From Butyrivibrio sp. (lineage in GTDB: Bacteria; Bacillota_A; Clostridia; Lachnospirales; Lachnospiraceae), in NCBI RefSeq assembly GCF_024699075.1, contig NZ_JAILQF010000103.1, positions 1 through 9,834 of the forward strand: a DNA stretch of 9,834 nucleotides, written 5' to 3'. Below the pieces are notes generated by a model. That model was not told the DNA's origin. It was given only the letters and a program-made list of their open reading frames with translations, and did no database searches. Positions 1-6,711 of the stretch are shown piece by piece (positions within the stretch are counted from its first letter, which is position 1; the number at the start of each line of letters is the position of its first letter). The position numbers and the translations under genes were made by a program.

Positions 1-1
1 A

Positions 2-802
2 ATTAATGAAGATATAAAAGGTCAAAAGACTCTTTTTATAAATTGCAGTATGAGAGGGACAAATTCAAATTCAGGCAGATTCCTTGAAGTTATATCTTCA
101 AATCTAAAGGAAGAAGCTGAAAACAATAATCTTTCTTCAAATAAAAATGAAGAAGTCGAAAACAATAATCTTTCTTCAAACCCAAATGAAGAAGTCGAAA
201 ACAATAATCTTTCTTCAAACCAAAATAAAGAAGCCGAGAGCAATAATGATTCCTCAAACAAAAATGAAGAAATCGAAAACATCAACCTATCTTCATATCT
301 TAATGATTTAGATGTTATAGCAAAGATCATTGAATCTTCAAATAATGTAGTTCTTGGCATGCCTCTTTATGTAGATGGTATTCCTGCTGCCGCTTTACGA
401 CTTATGGAATATCTTGAAAAGAGAAAGTCTGGCTCTGGAAGAAAGCTCTATGTTGTAGCCAATATGGGCTTTTATGAGAGTAAGCAGATCGAAAATCTTC
501 TTGGCATGGTGGAAGATTTCTGTAGCAAAAGCGGATTTGAGTACTGCGGAGGCATAGCGATTGGCGCAGGAGAGATGATGGGACAGGTGCTTGGCTTTGG
601 AGCAAATGGTCCTGGAAAGCACGTATATCAGTCTCTTTTAAATGTTGGAAGCATGATAAGTAATGGTCAAAAATTTGAGAATATATATACTAAAACTAAC
701 AAATTCCCTAGATTTTTATACTTTGCTGCAGCTAATTCCGGCATGCTTAGGTCAGGAAAGAACAATGGTTTGAGCAAAAAAGATATGCTTCAGGGAATAT
801 AA
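2..802 (+). CDS. Flavodoxin-fold NAD(P)H/FMN oxidoreductase, 5' end outside window
   Basis: Probable flavin-dependent, cytoplasmic NAD(P)H oxidoreductase of the flavodoxin-like fold; the substrate cannot be told. The frame is open to the window edge, and codons before the first internal ATG (position 50) encode KTLFINCSMRG, which looks like strand beta-1 plus the FMN phosphate loop of this family. The true start is therefore upstream: ATG 50 would remove beta-1 and has no ribosome site. After helix 1 (NSNSGRFLEVISSNL) comes an Asn/Glu/Ser-rich insertion of five 13-residue repeats. The fold then resumes with DVIAKIIESSNNVVLGMPLYVDGIPA, where PLYVDGIP fits the second flavin loop, and VVANMGFYES. 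The C-terminal tail (PRFLYFAAANSG, NNGLSKKDM) matches my recollection of clostridial flavodoxin-family proteins. The family is fairly sure, the function is not. Confidence 0.8.
   Translation: MNEDIKGQKTLFINCSMRGTNSNSGRFLEVISSNLKEEAENNNLSSNKNEEVENNNLSSNPNEEVENNNLSSNQNKEAESNNDSSNKNEEIENINLSSYLNDLDVIAKIIESSNNVVLGMPLYVDGIPAAALRLMEYLEKRKSGSGRKLYVVANMGFYESKQIENLLGMVEDFCSKSGFEYCGGIAIGAGEMMGQVLGFGANGPGKHVYQSLLNVGSMISNGQKFENIYTKTNKFPRFLYFAAANSGMLRSGKNNGLSKKDMLQGI
110..304 (+). repeat. Five in-frame 39-bp tandem repeats (13 residues each)
   Basis: Units at 110-148, 149-187, 188-226, 227-265 and 266-304 encode EEAENNNLSSNKN, EEVENNNLSSNPN, EEVENNNLSSNQN, KEAESNNDSSNKN and EEIENINLSSYLN. Units 2 and 3 are almost identical in DNA; units 4 and 5 have diverged. 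The last unit runs directly into the conserved domain and reads like an ordinary beta-2 strand (IENINLSSYL), so the array may have grown by tandem duplication of the beta-2 segment. That origin is inference. Confidence 0.93.
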
Positions 803-811
803 TGTTATAAT
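803..811 (+). promoter_or_regulatory. Candidate extended -10 promoter element
   Basis: TGTTATAAT begins at the base after the flavodoxin stop codon and matches the extended -10 consensus TGnTATAAT. No good -35 hexamer is found 16-18 bp upstream, which extended -10 promoters can tolerate. It would give the thioesterase gene a leader of roughly 185 nt. This is sequence match only. Confidence 0.35.
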
Positions 812-902
812 AGTATGCGCATGTGCCATTACATATAGGGAATGAATTGTTGTTCTGATAGAAAAGTTAATGTCGACGCATCAAGAAGTCATGGTTGACT
901 AT

Positions 903-950
903 AACTACTATAATAAAACATGTGTTAATGAAGAGGACGGTAGTTTTTTT
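903..950 (+). terminator. Weak terminator-like hairpin with T tract
   Basis: AACTAC (903-908) can pair with GTAGTT (940-945), immediately followed by more T (946-950). The stem is only six pairs and the loop is 31 nt, so it is a poor classical terminator. It could end the flavodoxin transcript, or attenuate a leader beginning near 818. The arms resemble those of the stronger hairpin downstream of yeiH (ACTACC / GGTAGT plus T run). Confidence 0.3.
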
Positions 951-1003
951 CACAAACTGAAATGAAATTAAAAATGGGTAGAATCTTAAACAGGAGACGA
1001 TAA

Positions 1004-1420
1004 ATGAGTTACATTCACAATGTTCAATACTATGAAACTGACAAAATGAGCATAACGCACCATTCAAATTACATAAGATGGATGGAAGAGGCAAGACTTG
1101 ATTTTCTTAAAAGAAGTGGCTGGGACTATGCCAAACTTGAAGATGAAGGAATAATATCACCGGTACTTAGCGTAAGCTGTGATTATAAAAAGGCTACAAC
1201 TTATCCTGATACAATCAGTATAGATGTAGCTGTAAAAGAGTTTAAGGGCGTAAAGCTTTTTCTATCATATGTGATGAAGAATGAGGAGGGCACAGTTGTC
1301 TGCACAGGCACAAGCTCACACTGCTTCCTGAATGCTGAAGGAAGACCTATTAGCATGAAAAAAGATTATCCAGAATTTTTTGAGACTCTTAATGACCTTA
1401 TAGATAAAGAATCTAAATAA
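1004..1420 (+). CDS. YbgC/4HBT-type acyl-CoA thioesterase
   Basis: Predicted cytoplasmic hotdog-fold thioesterase that hydrolyses acyl-CoA (or a related acyl thioester) to free acid and CoA; the chain preference is unknown. The 138-residue length is normal for the YbgC/4-hydroxybenzoyl-CoA thioesterase family. The N-terminal signature is clear: YYETDKMSITHHSNYIRWME at residues 9-28, with Asp13 in the place of the catalytic Asp, Asn22-Tyr23 after the usual turn and the helix ending in the conserved Glu. The later strands DTISIDVAVKEFKGVKLFLSYVM and GTSSHCFLN fit the central beta sheet. The start is supported by AGGAG at 992-996, seven bases before the ATG. It stands alone between the flavodoxin gene and a lipoprotein gene, about 200 bp after the former, so it probably has its own promoter. 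Confidence 0.88.
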   Translation: MSYIHNVQYYETDKMSITHHSNYIRWMEEARLDFLKRSGWDYAKLEDEGIISPVLSVSCDYKKATTYPDTISIDVAVKEFKGVKLFLSYVMKNEEGTVVCTGTSSHCFLNAEGRPISMKKDYPEFFETLNDLIDKESK

Positions 1421-1476
1421 GGATTAAGATATACAGGGGATTAAGTGTTTGGAATACCCTATTTAAGGAGTTTTAT

Positions 1477-2658
1477 ATGAAAAAAAGTTTTATTAAATCA
1501 AAAGTGGTTTGTGGTATTATGGCAAGTGCTCTTTTATTATCAGCTTGTTCATCAGGATCAGATATGATCAGTCTTTCAGATGAAGATAAGGCTCAGGCTG
1601 AGTCTTCATTAGAAAATAGTGCATCAGAATCTGATGACGCTAATACAGAAGAATCAAGTTCTGCAGAAGCAAGCACTTCAGAAACAAGCACTTCAGAAGC
1701 AAATAGCTCTGATAGCAATTCTTCAAACGGTGATTCCGTAGATAATGAAAGCGCATCTGATAGTAGTACAGCTGCTTCAACAGCTTTGGGGACAACTAAG
1801 AAAGTAGGCAAAAATGGCGGTCTTAGCGAAGATGAACTTGTAGAAAAGGCTGTAAAAGAGGCTGGCGCCGATAAAGAAGAAGCAAGAGCTTATATTACTG
1901 ATGATTTTAATGATGATGGATTTTTGGAAGCCTTTGTATATATAGGTGAAGAGCCTGATGAATTTGGCGAAGCCTTTGGAAACATATGGTATGTAGATAA
2001 GGAAAGCTGCGAAGTTGTCGTAGAAAATGCCTACATTGCCGCTAATAAAGTAGAAGAAATCATTAATTCTTTTACCATGGAAGACGGTAAGATATTTGTA
2101 TCTATAACAGAATCTTATACGACCGAATGCGCATCTTACCTTTTCTATGTAGATGAAAACGGAGCAGAGAGATCAGTCATATTCGGAAGAGGCGCTTTCT
2201 CAAAACCGGATTATGTTGATGGTTACGCTTTAACAGTAAGTATGTATGACGGCGAAATCGATTATGAAAAAGGTAATGAAGATGACAAGGGAATGTGTAT
2301 TGGCCATACCTGGAAAAATTATTATTTCTATTATGATGAAGAAACAGGCGACTTCAAAGAATATGTCGGAACTTCTATTACCAAAGAAGAACTTGCCAAA
2401 ATCTGCGGTTATGATGTTGCAGCTGAAATAGAAGCTGAAGGATTTGAAGTAGGTGATATCTACAAAAGAGACAATGGTATTATTAATATAAATTATTCTG
2501 AAACCACTGAAGATGACACGACAATCTATGTTAGTTATCACAACGCAACTTATAATACAAATACTAAAGAGTTTGTTGATATCTACGGATCAGGTGAGAA
2601 CACCTGGCAGGCTTCAGATTTTGGCGGATCATACGAAGACAGGATTATTAAGGAATAA
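1477..2658 (+). CDS. Secreted lipoprotein with Ser/Glu-rich linker, function unknown
   Basis: A 393-residue predicted lipoprotein, exported and anchored outside the membrane. Residues 1-23 form a lipoprotein signal peptide: KK charges, hydrophobic core, then lipobox LSAC with Cys24 as the lipidated residue. Residues about 37-105 are a low-complexity Ser/Glu/Ala/Asp/Thr spacer likely to span the cell wall. The folded part begins near residue 115 and contains ITDDFNDDGFLEAFVYIG (about 140-157), an Asp-rich loop like the DxNxDGxxE calcium-binding or VCBS/FG-GAP-type motif often seen as DFNGDG in Lachnospiraceae lipoproteins. The rest is rich in Tyr and acidic residues with beta-strand character; I recognise no enzyme motif. 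AAGGAG at 1465-1470, six bases before the ATG, fixes the start. It may bind a ligand or wall polymer, but this cannot be decided from sequence. Confidence 0.85.
   Translation: MKKSFIKSKVVCGIMASALLLSACSSGSDMISLSDEDKAQAESSLENSASESDDANTEESSSAEASTSETSTSEANSSDSNSSNGDSVDNESASDSSTAASTALGTTKKVGKNGGLSEDELVEKAVKEAGADKEEARAYITDDFNDDGFLEAFVYIGEEPDEFGEAFGNIWYVDKESCEVVVENAYIAANKVEEIINSFTMEDGKIFVSITESYTTECASYLFYVDENGAERSVIFGRGAFSKPDYVDGYALTVSMYDGEIDYEKGNEDDKGMCIGHTWKNYYFYYDEETGDFKEYVGTSITKEELAKICGYDVAAEIEAEGFEVGDIYKRDNGIININYSETTEDDTTIYVSYHNATYNTNTKEFVDIYGSGENTWQASDFGGSYEDRIIKE
1666..1710 (+). repeat. Three 15-bp tandem repeats in lipoprotein linker
   Basis: GAAGCAAGCACTTCA (1666-1680), GAAACAAGCACTTCA (1681-1695) and GAAGCAAATAGCTCT (1696-1710) encode EASTS, ETSTS and EANSS. 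The first two differ at one base, the third is diverged. They lie in the Ser/Glu-rich spacer, where length change would be tolerated in frame. Confidence 0.75.
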
Positions 2659-2763
2659 TGGCTCTGTTTATAGGGAAAAGAAATTGATCATAAATATATT
2701 TGATGAAAAGATCTTTGGATTTATCAATAACAAGATCTTAAAGTAAGGCAAGGATGGTATTAT

Positions 2764-2913
2764 ATGGCTGACGATTCCAGAAAAAATCCTAAAGATGATC
2801 TAAATAGCTTAAAGCCAAAGAAGAGTCCAAAAGCAGAGGCACTTGCAAACGCTCCGGAAGAAGTACTGGCTAAGGCTATAAGGGATGCTATGCTTAAAGA
2901 TAAAGAAAAATGA
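2764..2913 (+). CDS. Small highly charged protein, 49 residues, unknown
   Basis: A short open frame encoding 49 residues (starts MADDSRKNPKDDL, ends AIRDAMLKDKEK). It is rich in Lys, Asp, Glu and Ala with no Cys, Trp or Tyr and no membrane segment. The first half is Lys/Pro/Asp-rich and probably disordered; residues 24-48 (AEALANAPEEVLAKAIRDAMLKDKE) look like one or two amphipathic helices. AAGGA at 2750-2754 sits nine bases before the ATG, and regular third-position use supports real coding. It precedes the YjbR-MGMT fusion by 72 bp on the same strand and may be cotranscribed. I do not recognise the family. Confidence 0.6.
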   Translation: MADDSRKNPKDDLNSLKPKKSPKAEALANAPEEVLAKAIRDAMLKDKEK

Positions 2914-2985
2914 ATTACAAATTGATAATTACACAAAAACTGTACCATGGTAATATACAGATAATAAGCTTAGGAGGTGTCATAG

Positions 2986-3630
2986 ATGAATCTTGATAAG
3001 ATAAGGGCCGAGGCTTTGAAATACGGCTTGTCTTTTGCTGATACATATCAGGATGCACCGTTTCATGATCAGAACTGGCAGCTCGTAAGGTATAAGTACA
3101 ACCAAAAGGCTTTTCTTTGGACCTACGAAAGAGACGGCTTTATAAATTTAAATGTAAAAACTGATCCGGAGAAGGCTTTCTTTTGGCGAAATGCTTACAA
3201 GTCGGTAATTCCCGGCTATCATCAGAACAAGGAGCACTGGAGCACCATAATCCTTGATGGAAGTATTCCAGATAAGGATATAAAGCTGATGATCGCTGAA
3301 AGCTATGATCTAATTTCAGATAGTCCTTCAAAGCGAATATATGATGCGGTCAGAAAGATTCCTTATGGAAGAGTGGCTACTTACGGCCAGGTTGCTGAAG
3401 CCGCTGGCGACAAGAAGATGGCCAGGGCTGTAGGCAATGCACTTCATAAAAATCCCGATCCTGACAACATTCCTTGCTTTAGAGTAGTCAATTCAAAGGG
3501 AGAACTTGCCGGAGAATTTGCTTTTGGCGGCGCAGGTGCGCAAGCAAAGCTGCTTGAAGCAGAAGGAATCGAGGTCGTAGAAGGGAAGGTAGATCTTAAG
3601 AAATATCAGTGGGATAATAAATATAAGTAA
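2986..3630 (+). CDS. YjbR/MmcQ domain fused to MGMT-type alkyltransferase domain
   Basis: A 214-residue two-domain protein, probably a cytoplasmic DNA-binding or DNA-repair protein. Residues about 1-110 match the YjbR/MmcQ (CyaY-like fold) family: FHDQNWQLVRYKYNQKAFLW, INLNVKTDPE, AYKSVIPGYHQNKEHWSTIIL. Residues about 114-200 match the C-terminal domain of O6-methylguanine-DNA methyltransferase: RKIPYGRVATYGQVAEAAG, then ARAVGNAL with Arg147 at the arginine-finger position, then IPCFRVVNSKGELAGEFAFGG and QAKLLEAEGIE. The methyl-accepting Cys is present (Cys164), but the usual PCHRV reads PCFRV, so the catalytic-network His is Phe165. It may be a weak repair enzyme, an alkyl-lesion binder like the ATL proteins (which lose the Cys instead), or a working subfamily variant. 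AGGAGGTG at 2972-2979, six bases upstream, is an excellent ribosome site. Confidence 0.88.
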   Translation: MNLDKIRAEALKYGLSFADTYQDAPFHDQNWQLVRYKYNQKAFLWTYERDGFINLNVKTDPEKAFFWRNAYKSVIPGYHQNKEHWSTIILDGSIPDKDIKLMIAESYDLISDSPSKRIYDAVRKIPYGRVATYGQVAEAAGDKKMARAVGNALHKNPDPDNIPCFRVVNSKGELAGEFAFGGAGAQAKLLEAEGIEVVEGKVDLKKYQWDNKYK

Positions 3631-3667
3631 AAGATTTGATCAATGATATAAAGTACAAAAATCTTTT
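3629..3667 (+). other. Hairpin between MGMT fusion and phosphatase genes
   Basis: AAAAGATTT (3629-3637) and AAATCTTTT (3659-3667) form a perfect nine-pair stem with a 21-nt loop, starting inside the stop codon of the fusion gene. The stem is AT-rich and followed by CATTAATG rather than a T run, so it is at best a weak terminator or a processing signal within an operon. Confidence 0.4.
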
Positions 3668-3702
3668 CATTAATGTGTGAACAAATAACAGAAAGCAGGA
3701 AT

Positions 3703-4479
3703 ATGTCAGAACTTAGAATTGAAGATATCATAGCTATTGTAAAAGAGGCAGGAAACATCATGTTGACTGCTGTTCGTCCCAAGATCATGGAGAAATCAGG
3801 CCATGCCAATTTCTGTACTGAGACGGATGAGAAGATTCAGAAATTCCTTATAGAAAGATTTGAAAAGTTGCTTCCTGAAGCAGAATTTCTTGGAGAAGAG
3901 GATGGGCAGGACGTTTTTGCTTCCAAAATGGCAAAAGGCTATTGCTTTGTAATAGATCCCATAGACGGCACTTCTAATTTTATCTACGAATACAGACCAT
4001 CAGTAGTTTCAGTAGGTCTTTTAAAGGACGGAAAACCTTATATGGCTGTTGTATATAATCCATATGATGACATGATGTTCTGGGCTACTGCGGGCAAGGG
4101 TGCGTATATGAACGGAGAGAAGATAATGTCTACAGATGCGCCTCTTTCTGACAGCCTGGCTTGTTTTGGAACTGCGCCGTATTATGAAGAGCTTAGAGAC
4201 AGATCTTTTGACATAGCCAAAAAGCTGCTCCCATTATGCGTGGATCTTAGAAGATCAGGCACAGCCGCGTGGGATATGTGCTGCGTTGCATTGGGCAGGT
4301 GCGGCTTGTATTATGAACTCAAGATTCAGATCTGGGATTATGCGGCAGCTGCGCTTATTGCGATGGAAGCCGGATGCAAAGTCACTGATATTGAGGGAAA
4401 TCCTTTGTCTTACAAGGGGCCATCATCTGCACTCTGCATGGCCAGAGGAGTTAAGGAAGTTCCGGACTGCTTTGATTAA
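3703..4479 (+). CDS. Inositol-monophosphatase-family phosphatase
   Basis: Predicted Mg-dependent, Li-sensitive-type cytoplasmic phosphatase; the substrate could be inositol phosphate, a sugar phosphate such as fructose-1,6-bisphosphate, or 3'-phosphoadenosine phosphate. With this start the protein has 258 residues, typical of the family. Metal-site motifs are complete: GEE at residues 64-66, DPIDGTSN at 85-92 (Asp85, Asp88) and WDYAAA at 211-216 (Asp212). I chose ATG 3703 because MSELRIEDIIAIVKEAG matches the usual N-terminal helix. An in-frame ATG at 3673 would add ten residues (MCEQITESRN) but also lacks a ribosome site. Neither start has a well-spaced Shine-Dalgarno (AGGA ends only two bases before 3703), so translation may depend on coupling. 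The esterase gene follows after 32 bp. Confidence 0.88.
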   Translation: MSELRIEDIIAIVKEAGNIMLTAVRPKIMEKSGHANFCTETDEKIQKFLIERFEKLLPEAEFLGEEDGQDVFASKMAKGYCFVIDPIDGTSNFIYEYRPSVVSVGLLKDGKPYMAVVYNPYDDMMFWATAGKGAYMNGEKIMSTDAPLSDSLACFGTAPYYEELRDRSFDIAKKLLPLCVDLRRSGTAAWDMCCVALGRCGLYYELKIQIWDYAAAALIAMEAGCKVTDIEGNPLSYKGPSSALCMARGVKEVPDCFD

Positions 4480-4511
4480 GCAGGGAGTTTTTATCGAAAG
4501 GTTAAAGCCTG

Positions 4512-5216
4512 ATGAATGTTGAAGATAAGCATATGATCATTGCCGAAGATAAACATATCTATATTTATGGTGATATGGAGGATGTTGCGCCACTCGTTAT
4601 TATAAATACATTTGAGGGCGATGGCAGTCAGGTTTATGCAGCGCTTAAAGATATGACAGATAAAAAGTTCTGTCTTGCTGTAATAAGTGATATTAACTGG
4701 GACGACGAGATGTCGCCCTGGGAGTGCCCTGCCCTTAGCAAAAACGATAATCCTTGTACCGGCGGCGCCGATAAATACATTGATACGCTGACTCATAAGA
4801 TCATTCCTGTTATAGAAAAAGAGCTAAAGAATAAGCCTACATGCCGCATAATTGCTGGATATTCTCTAGCCGGATTATTTTCTATTTACTGTTTATATAA
4901 TACAGATGTATTTAGTAAAGCCGTGAGTGCATCAGGATCAATGTGGTATCCTGATTTTATGGACTATACCAGTAAGAATGACTTTTGCTCTAAGCCTTCA
5001 AAAGTATATTTTTCCCTAGGAGATAAAGAGGCCAAGACAAGGCATCAACTCCTGCGCACCGTAGAAGATAAGACCAATGAAATTTATGAAAGATTTAAAG
5101 GTCTTGGAATTGATACAATATTTGAACTTAATCCCGGCAATCATTTCAGGGATTCTGACATGCGCCTGGCAAAGGGCATTGCGTGGGTTTTAATATTGGA
5201 TTTTCAGAAAGTCTAA
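4512..5216 (+). CDS. Esterase-D/enterochelin-esterase-like alpha/beta hydrolase
   Basis: A 234-residue alpha/beta-hydrolase of the putative-esterase type (esterase D, Fes and tributyrin-esterase relatives), probably a cytoplasmic carboxylesterase as no signal peptide is present. The nucleophile elbow is GYSLAG at residues 116-121 (Ser118) in CRIIAGYSLAGLFSIYCLY. An acid candidate is Asp171 in YFSLGDKEAKT, and the histidine is His211 in ELNPGNHFRD. SASGSMWYP at 139-147 is the usual segment after the elbow in this family. DEMSPWECPA with GGADKYIDTL, which normally shapes the oxyanion pocket, is also present. A weak AAAGG at 4497-4501 lies ten bases before the ATG. It sits 32 bp after the phosphatase and 12 bp before the DUF3990 gene, so it is likely cotranscribed with both. 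The substrate is unknown. Confidence 0.82.
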   Translation: MNVEDKHMIIAEDKHIYIYGDMEDVAPLVIINTFEGDGSQVYAALKDMTDKKFCLAVISDINWDDEMSPWECPALSKNDNPCTGGADKYIDTLTHKIIPVIEKELKNKPTCRIIAGYSLAGLFSIYCLYNTDVFSKAVSASGSMWYPDFMDYTSKNDFCSKPSKVYFSLGDKEAKTRHQLLRTVEDKTNEIYERFKGLGIDTIFELNPGNHFRDSDMRLAKGIAWVLILDFQKV

Positions 5217-5228
5217 TGAGGATAAAAT

Positions 5229-5780
5229 ATGTATTTATATCACACAGGTTTTGAAGAAATCAAAGTTCCGGATATTCATGTTGGAAGAAAAAATGCTGAT
5301 TTCGGCCAGGGCTTTTATTTAAGTACTGACCTTGACTTTTCAAGGCGCTGGGCCAGGATCAGGAAGGATCGCAGCACATATATCAACAGCTATGAGCTTG
5401 ATCTTGAAAATATCAAGGTCTTAAAATTTGAGCGAGACGCCAAGTGGTATGAGTATATCAATAATAATAGAAATAATAAAACTGATATATACGCTGATTA
5501 TGATGTCATAATAGGCCCTATTGCCATAGATACCATTTATGATATGTATGGCATTACCACAAGCGGCTTTATCAGTGCAGATGATGCTCTTAAGATTCTC
5601 TCTATTGGACCTGTCTATACTCAGGTTACTCTTAAAACTGAAAATGCTGTAAAAGCACTTAAATTTCTTTCGTCAGAAATAGTTGACAGTGAAATTGTCT
5701 CATCTTACAGAGCTTTGGTGGCCAAAGAAGAGGATGAGTTCCAGAAGGAATTCGCCAAGGTTATGGAGGAGATCAACTGA
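5229..5780 (+). CDS. DUF3990 protein, ADP-ribosyltransferase-like
   Basis: A 183-residue cytoplasmic protein of the DUF3990 type. Family features: LYHTG near the N terminus (His5), KNADFGQGFYLSTD at 21-34 (Tyr30), the SRRWA helix, YDVIIGPIAID at 91-101, and YTQVTLKTENAVKALKF at 130-146 (Gln132). The order His, Tyr in GFYxST, then a late acidic or Gln residue resembles the H-Y-E/Q core of ADP-ribosyltransferase folds, so NAD-dependent modification activity is possible but is inference. DUF3990 genes in Firmicutes are, as I recall, often next to a small DUF3791 gene in a toxin-antitoxin-like pair; no DUF3791 partner is visible here. GAGG at 5218-5221 gives seven-base spacing, and the gene starts 12 bp after the esterase stop, implying cotranscription. 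Confidence 0.78.
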   Translation: MYLYHTGFEEIKVPDIHVGRKNADFGQGFYLSTDLDFSRRWARIRKDRSTYINSYELDLENIKVLKFERDAKWYEYINNNRNNKTDIYADYDVIIGPIAIDTIYDMYGITTSGFISADDALKILSIGPVYTQVTLKTENAVKALKFLSSEIVDSEIVSSYRALVAKEEDEFQKEFAKVMEEIN

Positions 5781-5826
5781 CTTAAACAAAATGCTTTCTT
5801 TCGTTACTGTTTTGAGATAACCTGAC

Positions 5827-6711
5827 TTATACATAACTCATTATTTCGTTACATCTTTTTTCTATATCATTTGAAAAGATACTGTCTTTGGGCCAGATGA
5901 ATGTAAAGTCATGTTTTATGTCAAAGTCTTTTAAAGGGATCTGTCTTATCAGGTTATCCTCAAGTTCTTTTTCCACAGCTGCTTTATAAAGAAAAGATAT
6001 GCCGCAATCTGATATAAGTAGCTGATTGATCGTATGCATGTTCTCGACCTGGATATAATGCTGGAAGTTGGTTATGTCATAATTCTGTATCGCAAGAACT
6101 CGCTCCAGAATATTCCTGGTTCCGGAGCCTTGCTCTCTTACAAGAAGACGCTCTTCAAATAGGTCTTTGAGTTTCTGGGGCCTTTTTATAAATTCATGAT
6201 CTAAGGCACAAACCGGGATGAATTCTTCGGTTTTGAACACTAGCGTTTCATATATATTCTCAGGAAAATATCCCTCTACAAGTGCAAAATCTATAATACC
6301 ATCCTGCAGATCTTTTAAAAGTTCTTTGGTATTGCCAAAATGAATCTCTATATTAGATTCAGGATGCTCTTTAATGAACCTGCTTATGGGGGCAGAAATG
6401 GCATATTCGCCAATTGTCATTGTCACTCCAAAGGAGAGGTTATGACTTTCGTGCTCACTGTTTTTGAGGCTGGCTTTAAGCCGACTCTCGTCATTTTTGA
6501 TCTGATTCATTTTCTTATATAAAAGCTTACCTGAATCTGTTAAAAAGAGCTTTTTGCCATCCTGGATAAAAAGCTTAGTATTATATTCCTTCTCAAGAAA
6601 TTTAATGTGCTGCGAAACAGCAGGCTGCGTGATATTGAGCTTCTGGGCAGCATGTGTGAAATTCATTTCTTTGCAGACACATAAAAATGTGTCGATTCTA
6701 AAATCCAGCAT
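5827..6711 (-). CDS. LysR-type transcriptional regulator, CysL/YeiE-like
   Basis: A 294-residue LysR-family regulator, full length. The N-terminal winged helix-turn-helix is clear: FLCVCKEMNFTHAAQKLNITQPAVSQHIKFLEKEYNTKLF at residues 9-48, followed by the linker helix to about 85. The effector-binding domain covers about 90-294, with LSFGVTMTIGEYAI opening its first subdomain and LLVREQGSGTRNILERVL at 189-206. The REQGSGTR stretch is like that of CysL/YeiE-type regulators of sulfur-related genes. AAAGGAG (plus-strand 6717-6723) lies five bases before the start. It is divergent from a YeiH-family exporter, the same layout as yeiE-yeiH in enterobacteria, so it probably regulates that gene and itself from the shared intergenic region. 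The effector (sulfite, sulfate or another anion) is not shown by the sequence. Confidence 0.93.
   Translation of the reverse strand: MLDFRIDTFLCVCKEMNFTHAAQKLNITQPAVSQHIKFLEKEYNTKLFIQDGKKLFLTDSGKLLYKKMNQIKNDESRLKASLKNSEHESHNLSFGVTMTIGEYAISAPISRFIKEHPESNIEIHFGNTKELLKDLQDGIIDFALVEGYFPENIYETLVFKTEEFIPVCALDHEFIKRPQKLKDLFEERLLVREQGSGTRNILERVLAIQNYDITNFQHYIQVENMHTINQLLISDCGISFLYKAAVEKELEDNLIRQIPLKDFDIKHDFTFIWPKDSIFSNDIEKRCNEIMSYV

Noticed and set aside
50..52. ATG 50 as start of the flavodoxin gene
   Set aside because: It would remove the beta-1 strand and part of the flavin loop; coding-like sequence in the same frame continues to the window edge, and no ribosome site precedes it.
22..360. 112-codon open frame on the minus strand across the repeat array
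   Set aside because: It is the antisense shadow of the 39-bp repeats; its own repeats (SSFxFEERLLFS) arise from the same DNA, and the plus frame encodes a recognisable fold.
895..914. TTGACT plus TATAAT as a standard promoter
   Set aside because: The hexamers are only 8 bp apart, so they cannot form one sigma-70-type promoter.
1593..1811. Minus-strand open frame over the lipoprotein linker
   Set aside because: It is a shadow of Ser/Glu-rich codons with no ribosome site or family resemblance.
2708..2739. Two AAGATCTT palindromes as a terminator of the lipoprotein gene
   Set aside because: They can pair, but the stem is AT-rich with a 16-nt loop and is followed by AAAG instead of a T run.
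2760..2948. 62-codon minus-strand open frame
   Set aside because: It is the antisense of the 49-residue small protein, whose plus-strand frame has a ribosome site and a coherent charged composition.
2943..2952. TACCATGGTA palindrome as an operator
   Set aside because: It is only 10 bp, lies between two cotranscribed-looking genes next to a ribosome site, and has no supporting context.
5781..5826. Terminator between the DUF3990 gene and lysR
   Set aside because: Only a five-pair CAAAA/TTTTG stem can be drawn; no convincing hairpin plus T run is seen on either strand.
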